This document shows positions 1-14,384 of a DNA stretch of 23,072 nt, one piece after another. Made by a program: the position numbers and the translations under genes. Below the pieces are notes generated by a model, which worked only from the letters and a program-made list of their open reading frames with translations, was not told the origin of the DNA and ran no database searches. Source of the DNA: Zygnema cylindricum (lineage: Eukaryota; Streptophyta; Zygnematophyceae; Zygnematales; Zygnemataceae); contig JBBHKE010000938.1 in assembly GCA_037447655.1 (NCBI GenBank), positions 1-23,072 of the forward strand, read 5' to 3'. The number at the start of each line of letters is the position of its first letter. The first letter of the stretch is position 1.

Positions 1-439
1 TTCTCATGGAAACCATGGTTTCGAAACTTAATTGTTCGTCTACACTAATTCCCTCCTCTCTTTGTTCTTACCTCTCCTACTCACCACTACCCTCTAGTTT
101 AGGCTTGGCCATCCCCATCCGCCTTTATTTTACTCTCTTTTTGTTAAGACACTGTTCTTAAGCTCTATTCTTAACCAATGTGGCATCTATTTGCTTTATA
201 GTTTCAATAGGGAGAGTTGACACTAGTACACAACATTGTTTTGAAAAGTATTTGGATACAACTATACTTTTTGAAATTTCGAGAATTTGGGGGTCAACTT
301 TGGGAAAGATTCCCGAAAGGAAAAAAAATGGGTCGTCGAAAGTTCAAACCGAGAAACTAAATGTGTAGGGAGGTAAGCAAAATTGAAAAAAAAGGTGAAA
401 GAAACTAATACACAAAAGAAGAGCACGTAAAACAAAGAC
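1..439. other. Intergenic DNA, no gene seen
   Basis: Low-complexity pyrimidine-rich DNA at the left edge grades into A-rich DNA. The short open frames here have no recognisable domain or splice context. The A-rich stretch at about 370-440 may be the untranslated 3' side of the retroelement that follows, because that element reads leftward. I could not define its end. Confidence 0.5.
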
Positions 440-2710
440 ACTCAAAGAAGCAATAATCATTAACATAAGGACCCAACTTGCGCTCAAACCAAAGTAACCG
501 AACCATAACTCAACATGGCTAAAGATCTACGAAAAACAACAAGCGATTGAAGGAGGATAGAAGCTTGCACTCGCTTTAAGGCCACATATAAACATTGACG
601 ACAAAATAAGGACGGTAACACATTGGCTCCTAGGAACCCCTCTCTCGAAAGATTGTCGACCACATGTATGGGGAAATAAGCCCAAAGCAACATTCGAACA
701 ACCAACTACCTTGACCCCCATAGGAATAAACTTATGTATCGTATCTCAGTGTGAATAATAATACTCAGGTTTGTTAGCCGCGTCACGAGCGGCCACTCCA
801 ACCTATTGAGCCGTTTGACAACGTCTCTATCTGAGACAACGTCATCAAGTATATGATGTGCACCATCGAGTTGTACAAATATCAATCCCACGCAAATGAG
901 CAATACGTGAAACCTCATGCTGGATAGAATATCCCCCCTCATAAGCGATAGTCGCAACACTGTCGCTAATAATGTCGTGTACCTGATTCAATTCTCCCTA
1001 TAGGAGAAACGAAGCAAATGGATACCATGGGGTGAAGGATACAAACACACAAGCAAAACAAGGGAGCCAAGTAAAGGTGTTTGAGTCTGAATTTGTGGGC
1101 ATTGGTAAATTGAGCAAACGTGAAAAGTAGAGTGGATTAAATAGGTGTAGCTAATAGCCAGGCTCTTGAAGTTGGACCACCGCAAGAGAGAAAGCACGAA
1201 CGAGAAGAATAAAAGTGAAGCCTCTCGAGAAGCTCGAATTGAATGATGGCGGCAACTTTATTAGGCATAGATTCTTTCGAACACGCAACTGATTTTGCCA
1301 TCAGGGCCGGAGAAAACCGACATATTCGCTAAGAGAAGAGGAGGAACGCTTCCAAAATGAACCAATGGAAGGTGAAGACACCGTCCGAAACACGAGAGAG
1401 AACGGTTGCAAGAATGGGAGTATCCCCAACGAAAATTGAGCAACAAAAGTGGAGGCAATCAGGCACCAACTTCTCAAGTAGACATCGGGCGCCACACTTG
1501 CCACAGATAGTATGCCCAACCCTCCCACAAAGACAGTAAGGGATGCTTGAATGCGAGTCGTAGGCCCAAACTCGCGATAAGCCCCACATAACAAATTGTG
1601 GAAGATGTCCATGAGGCGATCATCAAAGGCGGAAAGAGATGAGATAAATGTTGGGAGGGGAACTGCGGGTAAAGTAAGAGGGGCAGTGGGGGAAGTACTT
1701 TATGAAAATAGCAAAAGCCACTTGGGGATCAAAAATGTTGGGGAGGTTATCCATGGGGGACAAATCTGTTTGAAGAGCAAAACGAAGAAGCTGGGAAATA
1801 AAAATATCCAAACTTAACGGGCAACCCAACACACAAATTCCCTCGGATGAAAGAGTTTGAAACACCAGGGGAAGTCAAGGGGGAGTTAAATAAGGAGTAA
1901 TATCATGAGGTGATTAGACGACACACTTCGACTGCTGAACAGAAAGGTCGACTTATGCCAAACGATATTTGAAAAAGTTACAGGCTGGCACAACTTGGTC
2001 CATATGTTTGATAATACGGGTGTCTTTGCTCTCTAAGGGAAGAAACATGAAGCGAAATCGGCAGCGGAAAAACAAAGGTCCCCCTAGAGGGTTGCCCTGA
2101 CGAGTTCCGACTGTTAGTTGGGAAGGAGAGGTTCCTGGTTAAGGAATAAAAGGCTCGCACAAATCGAATACTTGAACAATCAGGGAAAGGATATCCGTTC
2201 CACCGTATTTAAGGCGTTGGAATCATCAACTTAGAGGACTAACCAATCTTAATGGAGATCGAACAAAACTCGAATCCCGTGGACCACGACCTCACAACCC
2301 CCTCGAGTTGCCACTCCAACCCGATGAGGAGAAAAACAATGGTGAAACGAGGGCTAGGGTTAGATAATCATGGCACGGGCCACCAATCCGCATAACAACT
2401 CTCCCACGGCAATTAGGGTGGATTTTCCCCCATTTTGGTCTGGTGATATCCACTAGGCGAGGCGTCGTGGGAAGATCACAAATTCGAGAGGGGGACAGTT
2501 CCACCAACAATAAAGTGACGTACTTGAAAAAACATATGAAAGCACCGAGCACTTGGTTCTAAAGGGCAAAGGCTCGAGAAATAACTTGTATACTGTGCTT
2601 CGTGGACCCCCTGCTTAAAGATGAGGTGAAGCGATAAGGGCCACAATGAAAGCATATCGGCCCAAAAAGAGAAGGGCTTAGTGAGCTTCACCACCCCACC
2701 CCGCCTGTGG
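440..2710 (-). mobile_element. Decayed non-LTR retrotransposon copy (left)
   Basis: This is a broken reverse-transcriptase element read right to left and spread over several frames. About 2290-2550 resembles the RT finger region of the right-hand copy. At 2071-2105 a reading gives TRQGNPLGGPLF, the RT motif B-like loop. About 1301-1865 matches the post-RT region of the right copy (shared blocks such as FGPTTRIQASL and a CPSY-like string). About 988-1197 corresponds to the Cys/His cluster, but LLGSLVLLVCLYPSPHGIHLL shows lost metal ligands. About 706-960 matches the endonuclease-like tail (LDGAHHILDDVV). About 600-700 matches the extreme C-terminus. Stops and frameshifts occur throughout, including a stop in the segment aligned with the catalytic VDVSN of the right copy (near 2222-2250). 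It is clearly a dead copy, older than the right one. Its 5' part is missing beyond about 2710. Outer limits are approximate, and no target duplication was recognised. Confidence 0.75.
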
Positions 2711-4720
2711 ATTTTATTAAAGTTTTATATTTTGATTTTGTTCTTTGTAGAGTTTTTCATTCACTCCATTAGCTTCCCTTTCTTTTTTCTTTTTCATGGC
2801 TGACATTTGGTTTTTACAGTGTCCTTGTTTTCTTTTCCTTTCATTTAATAGTGTGTTTTTTCACCTTCATTAAGATAAGTTTATCGCTATTCGCTTGAAA
2901 CAATCAGTTTTCAGTTTCCGGTATTCTGTTTCCATGTCAAAAAGAATCTCGGGACTTGTCAGAATATCAATTTCGAATGCGTTGACAACATATTTTTGGA
3001 GAGGACCAGTAAACATGTCAATCATTTTTATTCCAAATTTTGTTTCTGGTTTGACCATGATGTATTCTTCCATACGAAGTATTTGTACCAGCTTTTGGTT
3101 TCAATTTTCTATACTTTGTAAAAAATAGAAATATACGTGAATGCAAAAATACAACAGACCATGTTCACACAATCATAATCAAAAGCCAAATAGATTAATA
3201 AATATCCACAAGACTTATTAATATGTACGAGGTTTCTTTAGGGTTTTGAATGATTCCATTATGAAGTATTCACCGATAAACACCAAAGAACTCTAAAAGT
3301 CGTGTGATAAAACTTTAAAACTCGCCAGTTACAGGTATTTTTGCATTGCATGGAGAAGGAACCACACTACATATCAACTGAAAATCATCCCAATACACAT
3401 TAAAACAAAAATTCTGAAGATTACTGTCTACAACGACACATTGTCAATTTTATGTTTTCTTGCATATTTATTTCCCATTGTATTCAGGTACATTTCCAAC
3501 ATAATTTAACTAACAATGAAATTTTCATCGAACTCCATATGATTTGTTTGCCCATCACCTAGACATTCGCCAAAAAGTTTATTATGGAAATTGAAAGTTA
3601 GGAGAATCTTTCACATTACAAGTATTCACTAAATTGACTGTTTGAAACACCAATGAAATGATTTGTTCAACACAAACAAAGCTTCTGCAACAAAAACAAA
3701 CAGCCAAATACTATCCAATGTTGAAAAAAAAAAAATCTCGTCATTACCTTGGAATAAACCAAATGTTTACACTGTTAAAGACTGGAAATTTAGACATCTA
3801 TAAAAGGACAAATAAATTTTGAAGGAGAAAACACCGGAAATTGCCCGGTAGTCGAATCATTTCAAATCAATGAAATTAAAAACTACAGCCAGAGAGACAT
3901 TTTGACTCTATATTTTAAGACCGAAAAAAAAAATATCTTAAATAACCTGAGACAAGCAAAATTGAAAACAGGAAAATCCACCACTGGAAAAAGAAATTAC
4001 GTCTACACCTGTCATTTTTTGACAAGTTACAATACATAAATAGCTTCTAATATCGTTTACAAGCCATACAATTATGAACATGTAAACCGATGTTATATAG
4101 CTAACTTTCAGTGTTATATGGTACACAATAACTTACAAATCATGGTTTCAACTTCTTCTAAAATCATCTCCCTACTTTTTAAAAATAAGCAGAACTTGCG
4201 TGAAACGTGATGAAGGTATATGACGAGGAATAAATGAGAGGGGAGCTCGGCCCCGCTTCAAAGAACCCACGTAGAAAAGAACGCAACTGATTTAGTATTG
4301 GTTTTTTAGTAAAGCAAAAAGTCTCATAACTCACGGGCGGGAAGCAACATACGTGAGAAAGAGGAGAGAGAGAGAGAGAGAGTGAGAAGAGAGATATTCA
4401 ATATACTAACGGACAAGAAATGCAAAGAACTTAAGTGTCTTCTTGCAGCTAAATGCACCGGGAGAGAGGGAGAAAGACAAAAAGACAGAGCGAGATTGAG
4501 AGAAAGGAGAGGGGGGAGAAAAACCAGAGTGAGAGAGAGGAAGGTAAGACAAGGAAAAAAAAAGAAATTAAAAGAGACACAGAGAGGAGATGAGACAGAG
4601 GAGATGGAACCTTGGTCAACAACTTTCCTCTACAGAAAATATGCCTGAACAAAAACCCTAACATGAATAACATGATACATGTCCAATCCTCCAGTTTTTC
4701 CCTCGTCTCCTTCCCAAATT
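2711..4720. other. AT-rich intergenic DNA
   Basis: About 2 kb without a supportable gene. It holds many short A and T runs and no long inverted or tandem repeats that I could find. A 67-residue minus-strand open frame (2870-3073) has protein-like composition but no recognised domain and an in-frame stop just upstream. From about 4360 the DNA becomes purine-rich on the plus strand. That part probably holds the 3' untranslated region and downstream flank of the minus-strand gene. An AAACCCTAA box lies at 4653-4661. Confidence 0.5.
4364..4382. repeat. (GA)n microsatellite
   Basis: A run of nine to ten GA dinucleotides, followed by about 230 bases of irregular purine-rich sequence (to about 4610). 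It lies downstream of the stop codon of the minus-strand Gln-rich gene. On that gene's sense strand it would be CU-rich. Confidence 0.85.
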
Positions 4721-7552
<2,832 letters not shown>

Positions 7553-8010
7553 GACCCCAAAAAAGGGGTAAAAAATAATAGCGGAGTATCAATTCTAATT
7601 TGCCTTCACTTCTTCTCACAAACCTGCGGAAATTCTCTCCTCTTTTTATCTCTCCTTTTCTCTCTCTCTCTCTTTCCCCGTCTCGGGTGCGGAGACACAT
7701 AAAAACCCTAAAAACTGAACTGAATCCCTTTCAGTAATTGGTCTAATTTTTCTACCGCCTAGAAAATTCTAATAATGGGTAATAGCCATTTTCCTAAAAT
7801 CCATAAAATAAAAAAAAAACCAAAAAATCCCTTAATCTGCCAATTTAGGCCCGCCAGTGAATGAGACAAAAGGAAGAAACTTCGTGGAAGTTGCTTCCAC
7901 TCCACTCTCCCGAAAATCTTCTTTCCACGCTAAACTTATCCATTCAAGTTCCTCTTTTCTTTCTTATTACCTTAAAAAAAAAGATTTCATTTCACTTTCT
8001 CCCGCTGTCC

Positions 8011-8182
<172 letters not shown>

Positions 8183-8633
8183 TTGCTATTCTCCACCAGA
8201 AAACGACAAACTACTTAATCCACAGAAATCTGATACAAGTAGAAAAAAAAATCTACCTAAAATTCCATTTAAGATTGGGAGTTAATAAAGAAAATCCTTT
8301 CAGCTTCTCTCCCTCCCTACAGTTATCTTTCTGTTTTTTTTTTGGTGTGATTACTTCCCATACAACTCTCTCCTTAGAAAGAAAGGAAATCTGGCGTCTG
8401 GGCAGAACCTGTCTGAGAGGGCTGTATTTGGCTCGGCACGAATCGGACGGCTCAGAATGGGCGCGATGAATCTCCACGGCTGGCAGGGGCGGACCTGTAG
8501 TACCAGAAAGTACGGAGATCTGAAAGTGATCAGTTCAAGACTTCGCTGTACGATGGCATCCACCATTCACACTTGTCAGTTAGTCCGATGTACGGCTAAT
8601 TTGAGTACAGACAAAAATGGAGGCTCTAGAATT

Positions 8634-8647
8634 TGACGTCACACGTG
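8634..8647. promoter_or_regulatory. Composite bZIP/G-box site
   Basis: TGACGTCA (8634-8641) directly abuts CACGTG (8642-8647), giving TGACGTCACACGTG. Both are palindromic cores. The first is typical for TGA/CREB-like bZIPs, the second is a G-box for bZIP or bHLH factors. It sits roughly midway in the divergent region, about 1.1 kb from either start codon. The sequence is certain; its function is inferred. Confidence 0.4.
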
Positions 8648-9821
8648 TTGCCAAAAGACAACGTTCGCAAAAAGACAAAACCGCGAAACTGCAAAGCTTT
8701 GTCTGCCTTTATTCCTTTACAGATTTGCATGGTACTGATCACAATATCCGCGTGCGGCATGATAGCGCGGCAGAATTATAGAATCGGTACATCTCCGATC
8801 GGGCGAATGAGCACTCCAGTTCCAAATTTCTACGAGTAAAAACAAATGGAATCTTTCGGATGTCGGTCTTCGTACATTGAAAGTACAGTAAGTTTGTAGC
8901 AGATCAACACTATCATCAACATGAATCAAAAAACTTGGGAAAATCTTCTGCTTCAGAACACCTGCTCATTGTTACAGAAACAGCCTTAAATATTTCGTAC
9001 CATGGTACGGTTAAAGAACCAGCAACAACTTTCGAATGAGATCTCGAGAAAACTATCGAGAATACTTTTGCAGTTTTGCGACAATTTTTTTTCAAGTCCC
9101 TTTAGACTTTTTAGTCTGGAACTCTGGAATTCTGCAAAATCCGTCCTATCGGATGGTCACACCATTGAAATCGGGCAGCATAGTGCACGAGCGGCTATTG
9201 TCGGTCAGCCACGTCGTGTACCGCAAGATCGCGTCGGATTCCTAGCAGTACGGCGACCGGCAGCGGATTGCCAGACGGCGGCATGAGGAAAGAAAGCTTT
9301 AGCGTGAGAGCTGTCTGTGATTGGCCAACGAGAGGTCGGCGGGTCTACGACCACGCAGACTTTCAGTACGATACAGATATACTAAATCTTTTGGTACTTA
9401 ACGTTGACAGAAATAAAAGCCATGAAAGGCTCAAAGCCACGGCAACGAACACGTCATCTACGGTAGAACCTAGATTCATGAACGCCAAAACTTGCACCGT
9501 TGCGTACTGTTATGCCAACAAGCGTTAAAAATTTACTGTCAGTATTGTCGTTTAGCCTTCTGTGAAAAGTACATCCCCAGTTGAAACTTTACCCTAGCCG
9601 CCAAACGTCACAGCAAACCCTACGACTGTGGCACCGAACTCGGGCACCTCACGAATCACGGATGGCCTTGCCGTACACTATTTCAAAAGTCAAAAAAGCG
9701 TCTTGATTCAAAAGTCGGCGCCCTTATACCGTACCGTACTCCACCACAGTGGTCCTACAACGGTTCAATTCGACCGTTTTTTTCGGCGTAATATACTAAT
9801 TTTATAAGACCGCGGAGCAAT

Positions 9822-12800
9822 ATGGCCGAGACGGTTTCTAGGGTTTTGTCCTTCTCCATCAGTTGGGAAACGAGAACGCTGGATTCAAGGAAGGGAAGGT
9901 TCCTCGACTTTTCTGCAACTCTGAGTGCCAGAAAAGGAAGCTTCCTCTGCTTGCGTTCTAATTTTAGGTCTAGGACTTCAACTGGTGTGAGAAGTAAAGC
10001 TATGGCTGAAAGCTGTACGGCAGGCGGAGAGAAGGAGTCACTATGGGAAAAGTACAATTCCATGAAGACTAAGCTTTTTCCAAAGGTGAGACTGTTGTCA
10101 CATAATTTTTAAGTTAATTTGCGCTAAAAAAAAAATTATACTGGTAGCGAAAAGGATTCACTTGCTCATATTTAGATTTAGGTCAGGTTTTAGGGTTAGG
10201 TTTTTATGCAATCGTTGCTAAATTCACGTAGGTTTTTTTTTTTTTTTTTTTTCTTTTGACAATTTTGCTGACGTCAGAAATGTGAGGAAATCTCACCATG
10301 TGATGAAGTTCCAGTTGATGAGGTCATCGTTTTTTCTCTATTGATCGTTATGACTTATTAGAGTGAAGGAATTATTAGTGTAAATGCGAAATTAGAATGT
10401 ATAACACTAATTTAATGTAGGGAGACGTGGATTGTACCCACTCGCTTAATAAGTGTTCTTAATACTATTTTATGATTTTTGGGTAAGAAAAGCTGCTTCT
10501 GAATTAGCGTTATTAACTCTAATGGCAATGGGCGGTGTAGTCATGATTTTCTTTTTTTTAAGTTTTGAGTCTTTGCAAATGTGATCATATTCATTTTCAC
10601 TCTTGTTGAACCGAAGGAGCAAGCACAACTTGGTGTGTACTGTTTGTATTTTGATTTAGAAGATCTGCATGCTTTAACTGCTATTTATCGGCATTGTTGT
10701 ATTTTAATACTTTGTCATGAAGTGAGAGAAGGGAGTGAAGGGAGGGGAGGAAGGAGGGAAGGGCGGTGAGGGAGGAGGTGAAGGGAGGGAAGGGAGGGAA
10801 GGGAGGTGAAGGGAGGTGAAGGAGGTGTGTGAAGGGAGGTGAAGGTAGGTGAAGGTAGGTGAAGGGAGGTGTGGTAAAGATCAATTTCCATGTATGTTAT
10901 GGAGAATAAGCAGCAAAGATATACTTTAACGATGTGACTTCCAAATAAAACTCATTTTGCAACCTAAAATTGATATGAGAAACTGAAAGAAGTTATACTT
11001 TACAATGTTTCAGTATGCCATACACTAAAAACTTTTGATGATTATGATGAATTGTTGATCTCCATAAAATGGGTTTATTGTGTTACCTTAACCCCTTCTT
11101 TAATCTATAAATGGAATCTACGTTTTCATGTCTAAGCCTGAATTCCAACAATTTTATTTTTACTCATAAAGGGGGGAATGTTTGGTTAACGTCAATGTAA
11201 ATTGGGAGTGCTCAACTTTTGGTGCCCCTAAATTTTACCCCTGAAACCTAGAATTGTATGAGTGGCACTAATTGTTTAATTGTTTTTGTTTTTTGTTTTT
11301 TTCGCTAATTCTTTAAACGGTTCAGAATTAGCCACGTCATTAGGAACTGAATTAAAATTACCGCTATCAGATACTACTGTCAACCCTAGTGTAATAATTT
11401 TTTTTATTTTTTATTTTTGACTTTAATAACGCTTCACGGTGTACCTTTCCATTTACGTCTCAAGAAACTACTTCCTGTTTTAATCATGTCTTGTAAAAAA
11501 GTGGTAGGGATATCAGGATTTTTTTTCTTATTTAACAGTTAGTACTTAAAATGCTCTGGTTTTAAATCAAACTCTCTAACTGATAATTTTAAGCTTCTTG
11601 AAAACCACTTGAATGACAATGTTGTCGGTAAATTCATTACTAGAATTTTTATCAAATAGAACGATATCATGATATCATTTGCTTCTTCCTTTTTTTTTTC
11701 AGAATGTAATTTAATTTTCTCCTGCTGAGTCCAGGTTCCGGTTGTGGATGTGGAAAATTTAAAATCTCTTATTGAGAGGAAAAAATTGGGAGAGGAGAAG
11801 GTAGTGGTAGTGGATGTCCGTACAAAAGATGAGACGGCCGTTTCTATGATTCCAGGAGGAACACTTAAACAAAATGATTTCGAGAAACGAATCGACGACT
11901 TTCGAGACCACAAGGTCGTTTGTTATTGGTATAGAAACCAAATCATTTACTCAAAAGTGGAATATGGAAGGTTGTCAGGATTTTACGCTAGACTTTGAGT
12001 TGCATTTTGTTGTGCATTTTGTGATATGTTTTGCTTTATACCTTAAATTTGGTGGGAAGATATTTATAAAAAAAAAGAGTTCTGGATGCCTCTATTCTTG
12101 TTGTATTCTTATTGGATTGCTATTTTAATTTTTGAGTCTATCAAGTAAAACATATTATTTCTTTAGAGCTTTCACAAACTCCTGAATTTTTTACATTTGA
12201 AAGATATTGACCTTCTTTGTATCGAATTTGATGTAATCGATTTTTATGGGCTTTTTATTTGTCCAATTTGTCCTATTTTCCACAGTACTATTGGGTACCG
12301 AAGTGCCAAACTTGTTCAAGACTTAGTACAACAGAAAATTGATGCTCGGAATTTGGAAGGTTCGATTTTAGCGTGGACTCACGACCAACTACCTCTCACT
12401 ACTCAGTACAACGAGGAGAGAGGGAGTGGCGAAGCAGGAGAGGGAGAGACCAAGAAAATCCACGTGTTTTCAAAAGACTGGCGCTTACAGGGAGAGGGAT
12501 ATGAACCGGTATTTTGAACCCTTTTTTTTTTTTTTTTTTTTAACAAACCGATAAACAACTTGAAGTAGTTCTTAAAAGTTTCTGGAGAAAATTTGGTGTA
12601 GGGGTTTCACAGAGAAAGAAAAAACTACCATCACAGTAAATTACTGGTCAACTGAAAGCCGTAAAGCCGTGCTGTTAGTGGAATACACCGTATATCACTA
12701 TTAGCTTTAATGTTTTTTTCGGCGAATAAACTCCGTTAATGTTTTTTTTTTCCGTGAACACTTATCAGAGTATTATTCCGGCGGTTTCCATGGAAAGGCA

Positions 12801-13697
12801 AAATTCTCACCTTCTGAATGGCGGTCTTCAACTCAAAATCGGACACGTTTTTGTGGAGAAAAGTTGGTTTAGATGGCCAAAAAAGCATTAACGCTAATAA
12901 AGAAACATGGTGTTGTTCAAACTACACTGCCCGGTGTTGTTCAAACTACAACTGCCCATTGTTATTAGCGTTAACGGATATATTTGTATTGATGCAAAAT
13001 TAGATTATACAATGCGTTATTAGAGTTAAAAGCACTAATTTGATTATTGCGATTACTAGCCAGTACACTGCTCTTCGTTTTTAGCGTTAAGGGCTTCTTA
13101 GTGTTAACGCGAAATTAGAATATATAATACTAATCTAGTGCAAGGAGATGTAGCAGATTACAGTCCTCTCTTAAAATATTGTTGTTAACACTATTTTTGA
13201 TTTTCGGGCAAAAAAAGTCGCAATCGAATTAGTGTTATTAACTCTAATAACGATGGGCAGTGTCGTAGTAGTGGCCCATGTGAAGACTTTGTAGAAGATA
13301 GCTTTCCAAAGGGTATGGTATTTCACTTCTTAAGATAGTTAGTCTCGACCACACTCTTCTTGAACTCACTATTTTTGAAATGAATGTCTTATGGTGTTGT
13401 TTTTTAAGCTCACAAGCTAAATATAAAATGCAATTGATTTTTTGAAACTTACACGAATAAAATTGTGTGAGCTTGTATTGTAAATAGTGGACATTTTTGC
13501 AAATTCCCACTAATTATCGGTGTAGTGTGCTTATTGAGTTTTTTAAAAGTGGATAAATATTCGAAACCCCCGACCCGTTTTTTCTTCTATTTTTGCAGGT
13601 GTGGTTTGAGAAGAAAGACATTCCATTGGCCAATGTTTTTTGGCAACAGTTTCGACTCTCGTTGCCTCTATGGCTCCGTGGAAAACCAAAAAACTGA
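9822..13697 (+). CDS. Rhodanese-domain protein, probably plastid-targeted
   Basis: Four exons, 9822-10085, 11735-11928, 12286-12508 and 13599-13697, join in phase to 259 residues. All junctions are GT-AG (AAG|GTGAGA; GTCCAG|GTTCCG; TATTG|GTATAG; CCACAG|TACTAT; CCG|GTATTT; TGCAG|GTGTGG). Residues 1 to about 65 are Ser/Arg-rich and nearly free of acidic residues, which suggests a transit peptide. Residues about 89-195 are a rhodanese fold: VVVVDVRTKDE, then the active-site loop CTIGYR with the presumed catalytic Cys at 153, then NLEGSILAWTH. The Cys153 codon is split TG|T by intron 2. The tail has a KIHVFSKDW and GYEPVWF signature that I recall in bacterial and algal single-domain rhodaneses, and ends in an aromatic-rich helix. 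Single-domain rhodaneses carry sulfur as a Cys persulfide; the substrate is unknown here. The usual GHIPGA before the loop reads SMIPGG. Confidence in the gene is high; targeting is inferred. Confidence 0.9.
10269..10276. promoter_or_regulatory. TGACGTCA palindrome in intron 1
   Basis: A third perfect TGACGTCA in the window, 184 bases after the 5' splice site of intron 1 of the rhodanese gene. Introns near the start of plant genes can carry enhancer elements, but nothing here proves use. Confidence 0.3.
10360..10541 (+). repeat. Partial MITE-like copy in rhodanese intron 1
   Basis: This stretch aligns with the right half of the element at 12945-13269: a shared GCGAAATTAGAAT block, a GAATTAG(C/T)GTTATTAACTC block, and a terminus at 10513-10541 (TTAACTCTAAT, GGGCGGTGTAGT). 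The left terminus of the element was not found. The copy is therefore truncated or internally deleted. It lies in the same orientation as the full copy. Confidence 0.6.
10721..10874 (+). repeat. Purine-rich GGG minisatellite in intron 1
   Basis: An imperfect tandem array of a 10-base unit close to GAAGGGAGGT, with variants GAAGGTAGGT and GGGAGGGAA. The plus strand is almost all A and G, with many GGG runs spaced by a few bases. In the rhodanese pre-mRNA this strand is present as RNA and could form G-quadruplexes. It is not a CRISPR array: there are no unique spacers. Confidence 0.85.
12945..13269 (+). mobile_element. MITE-like element in rhodanese intron 3
   Basis: Inverted ends of about 30 bases: left 12945-12974 (ACTACAACTGCCCATTG, TTATTAGCGTTAA) and right 13238-13269 (TTAACTCTAATAACGATGG, GCAGTGTCGTAGT). 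They match except for one base gained and a few changes. The 325-base body has no coding capacity. A second, truncated copy is in intron 1 of the same gene. A duplicated 23-25 base block (GTTGTTCAAACTACA) precedes the left end, so the true terminus and target duplication are unclear and the superfamily is not assigned. A perfect 13-base inverted repeat (TTAACGCTAATAA at 12888-12900 against 12962-12974) overlaps the left end. Confidence 0.6.
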
Positions 13698-14320
13698 AAA
13701 CTGGAAACTGAAGACTGAAAACCGAAATTTGTTTGCAACATGGGTTTGATGAAAGCAACGCGAAAGGTGTGAATCACTTTCTATTTTTTTTTATCTTTTG
13801 TGCGCTTTTGCTAACAGAAACAGAAGTCCTTCAAAACTTCCCGGAATTTGCACTTATCCAAACTTAACCCCGTTTTTTTGCAATTATAGAAAAAATCTTG
13901 TTTTGAGAAAGCATTTTCATCCAACTAAATTGTACAATTTTGTACATAAAAATTTGACGAATTAGACCCATTTTATTAGACGTTTTTTCACTTTGATTGA
14001 GCTTTCAGCTTGCAGAAAGGCATAAAATATAGGTTTTTTTTTTTTTTTTCCACCTTCACGATTTCTAAATGTTTTTTCCATGGCGGTTTAATAAATATGT
14101 TGGCCGAAGGGTTGAATAAATTGAAATTTCTGAAGTGGAGTTCAGAGGGTGGGAAGAAAACATTCTTTGATTTTTATTTTATTTTTTGTTCTTTTCTCCA
14201 CTCCCTATTTGCCTTTTTTTTTCCACATGGCACATTTTTACTCTCTAAATGATAATAACGGCCATGTGTTTTATTTGATAATATTTTACGTTGACAACTG
14301 TCAGAATGGTAATTTTTTAT
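13698..14320 (+). other. 3' flank of the rhodanese gene
   Basis: A small tandem of CTGAAAAC-like units directly follows the stop codon (about 13694-13720). AATAAA hexamers lie at 14090-14095 and near 14114 and are candidate poly(A) signals, though plant signals are loose. Long T runs are present. No gene is seen. Confidence 0.4.
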
Positions 14321-14384
14321 ACGATAGGTAGTTTGTACATTTTAGATAATCTTGTATACGATAGGTGATTTTTTGTACGATAGG
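14321..14384. repeat. Degenerate ACGATAGG tandem, split by a MITE
   Basis: ACGATAGG occurs at 14321-14328, 14358-14365 and 14377-14384, and again at 14867-14874 after the MITE, with a decayed unit near 14884. Units are separated by T-rich spacers of varying length. The array looks like one older tandem repeat interrupted by the element at 14385-14866. Confidence 0.6.

Noticed and set aside
9002-9528. Open frames of 86-94 codons upstream of the rhodanese gene
   Set aside because: No domain, no splice context and uneven composition. They are probably promoter DNA that happens to be open.
10721-10874. Possible CRISPR-like array
   Set aside because: Units are contiguous 10-base purine repeats with no unique spacers, in a eukaryotic intron.
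11699-11734. Splice acceptor after the long T run at about 11700 for rhodanese exon 2
   Set aside because: Using that AG puts stop codons (TAA, then TGA) in frame before the domain. The AG at 11733-11734 joins in phase and restores the domain start.
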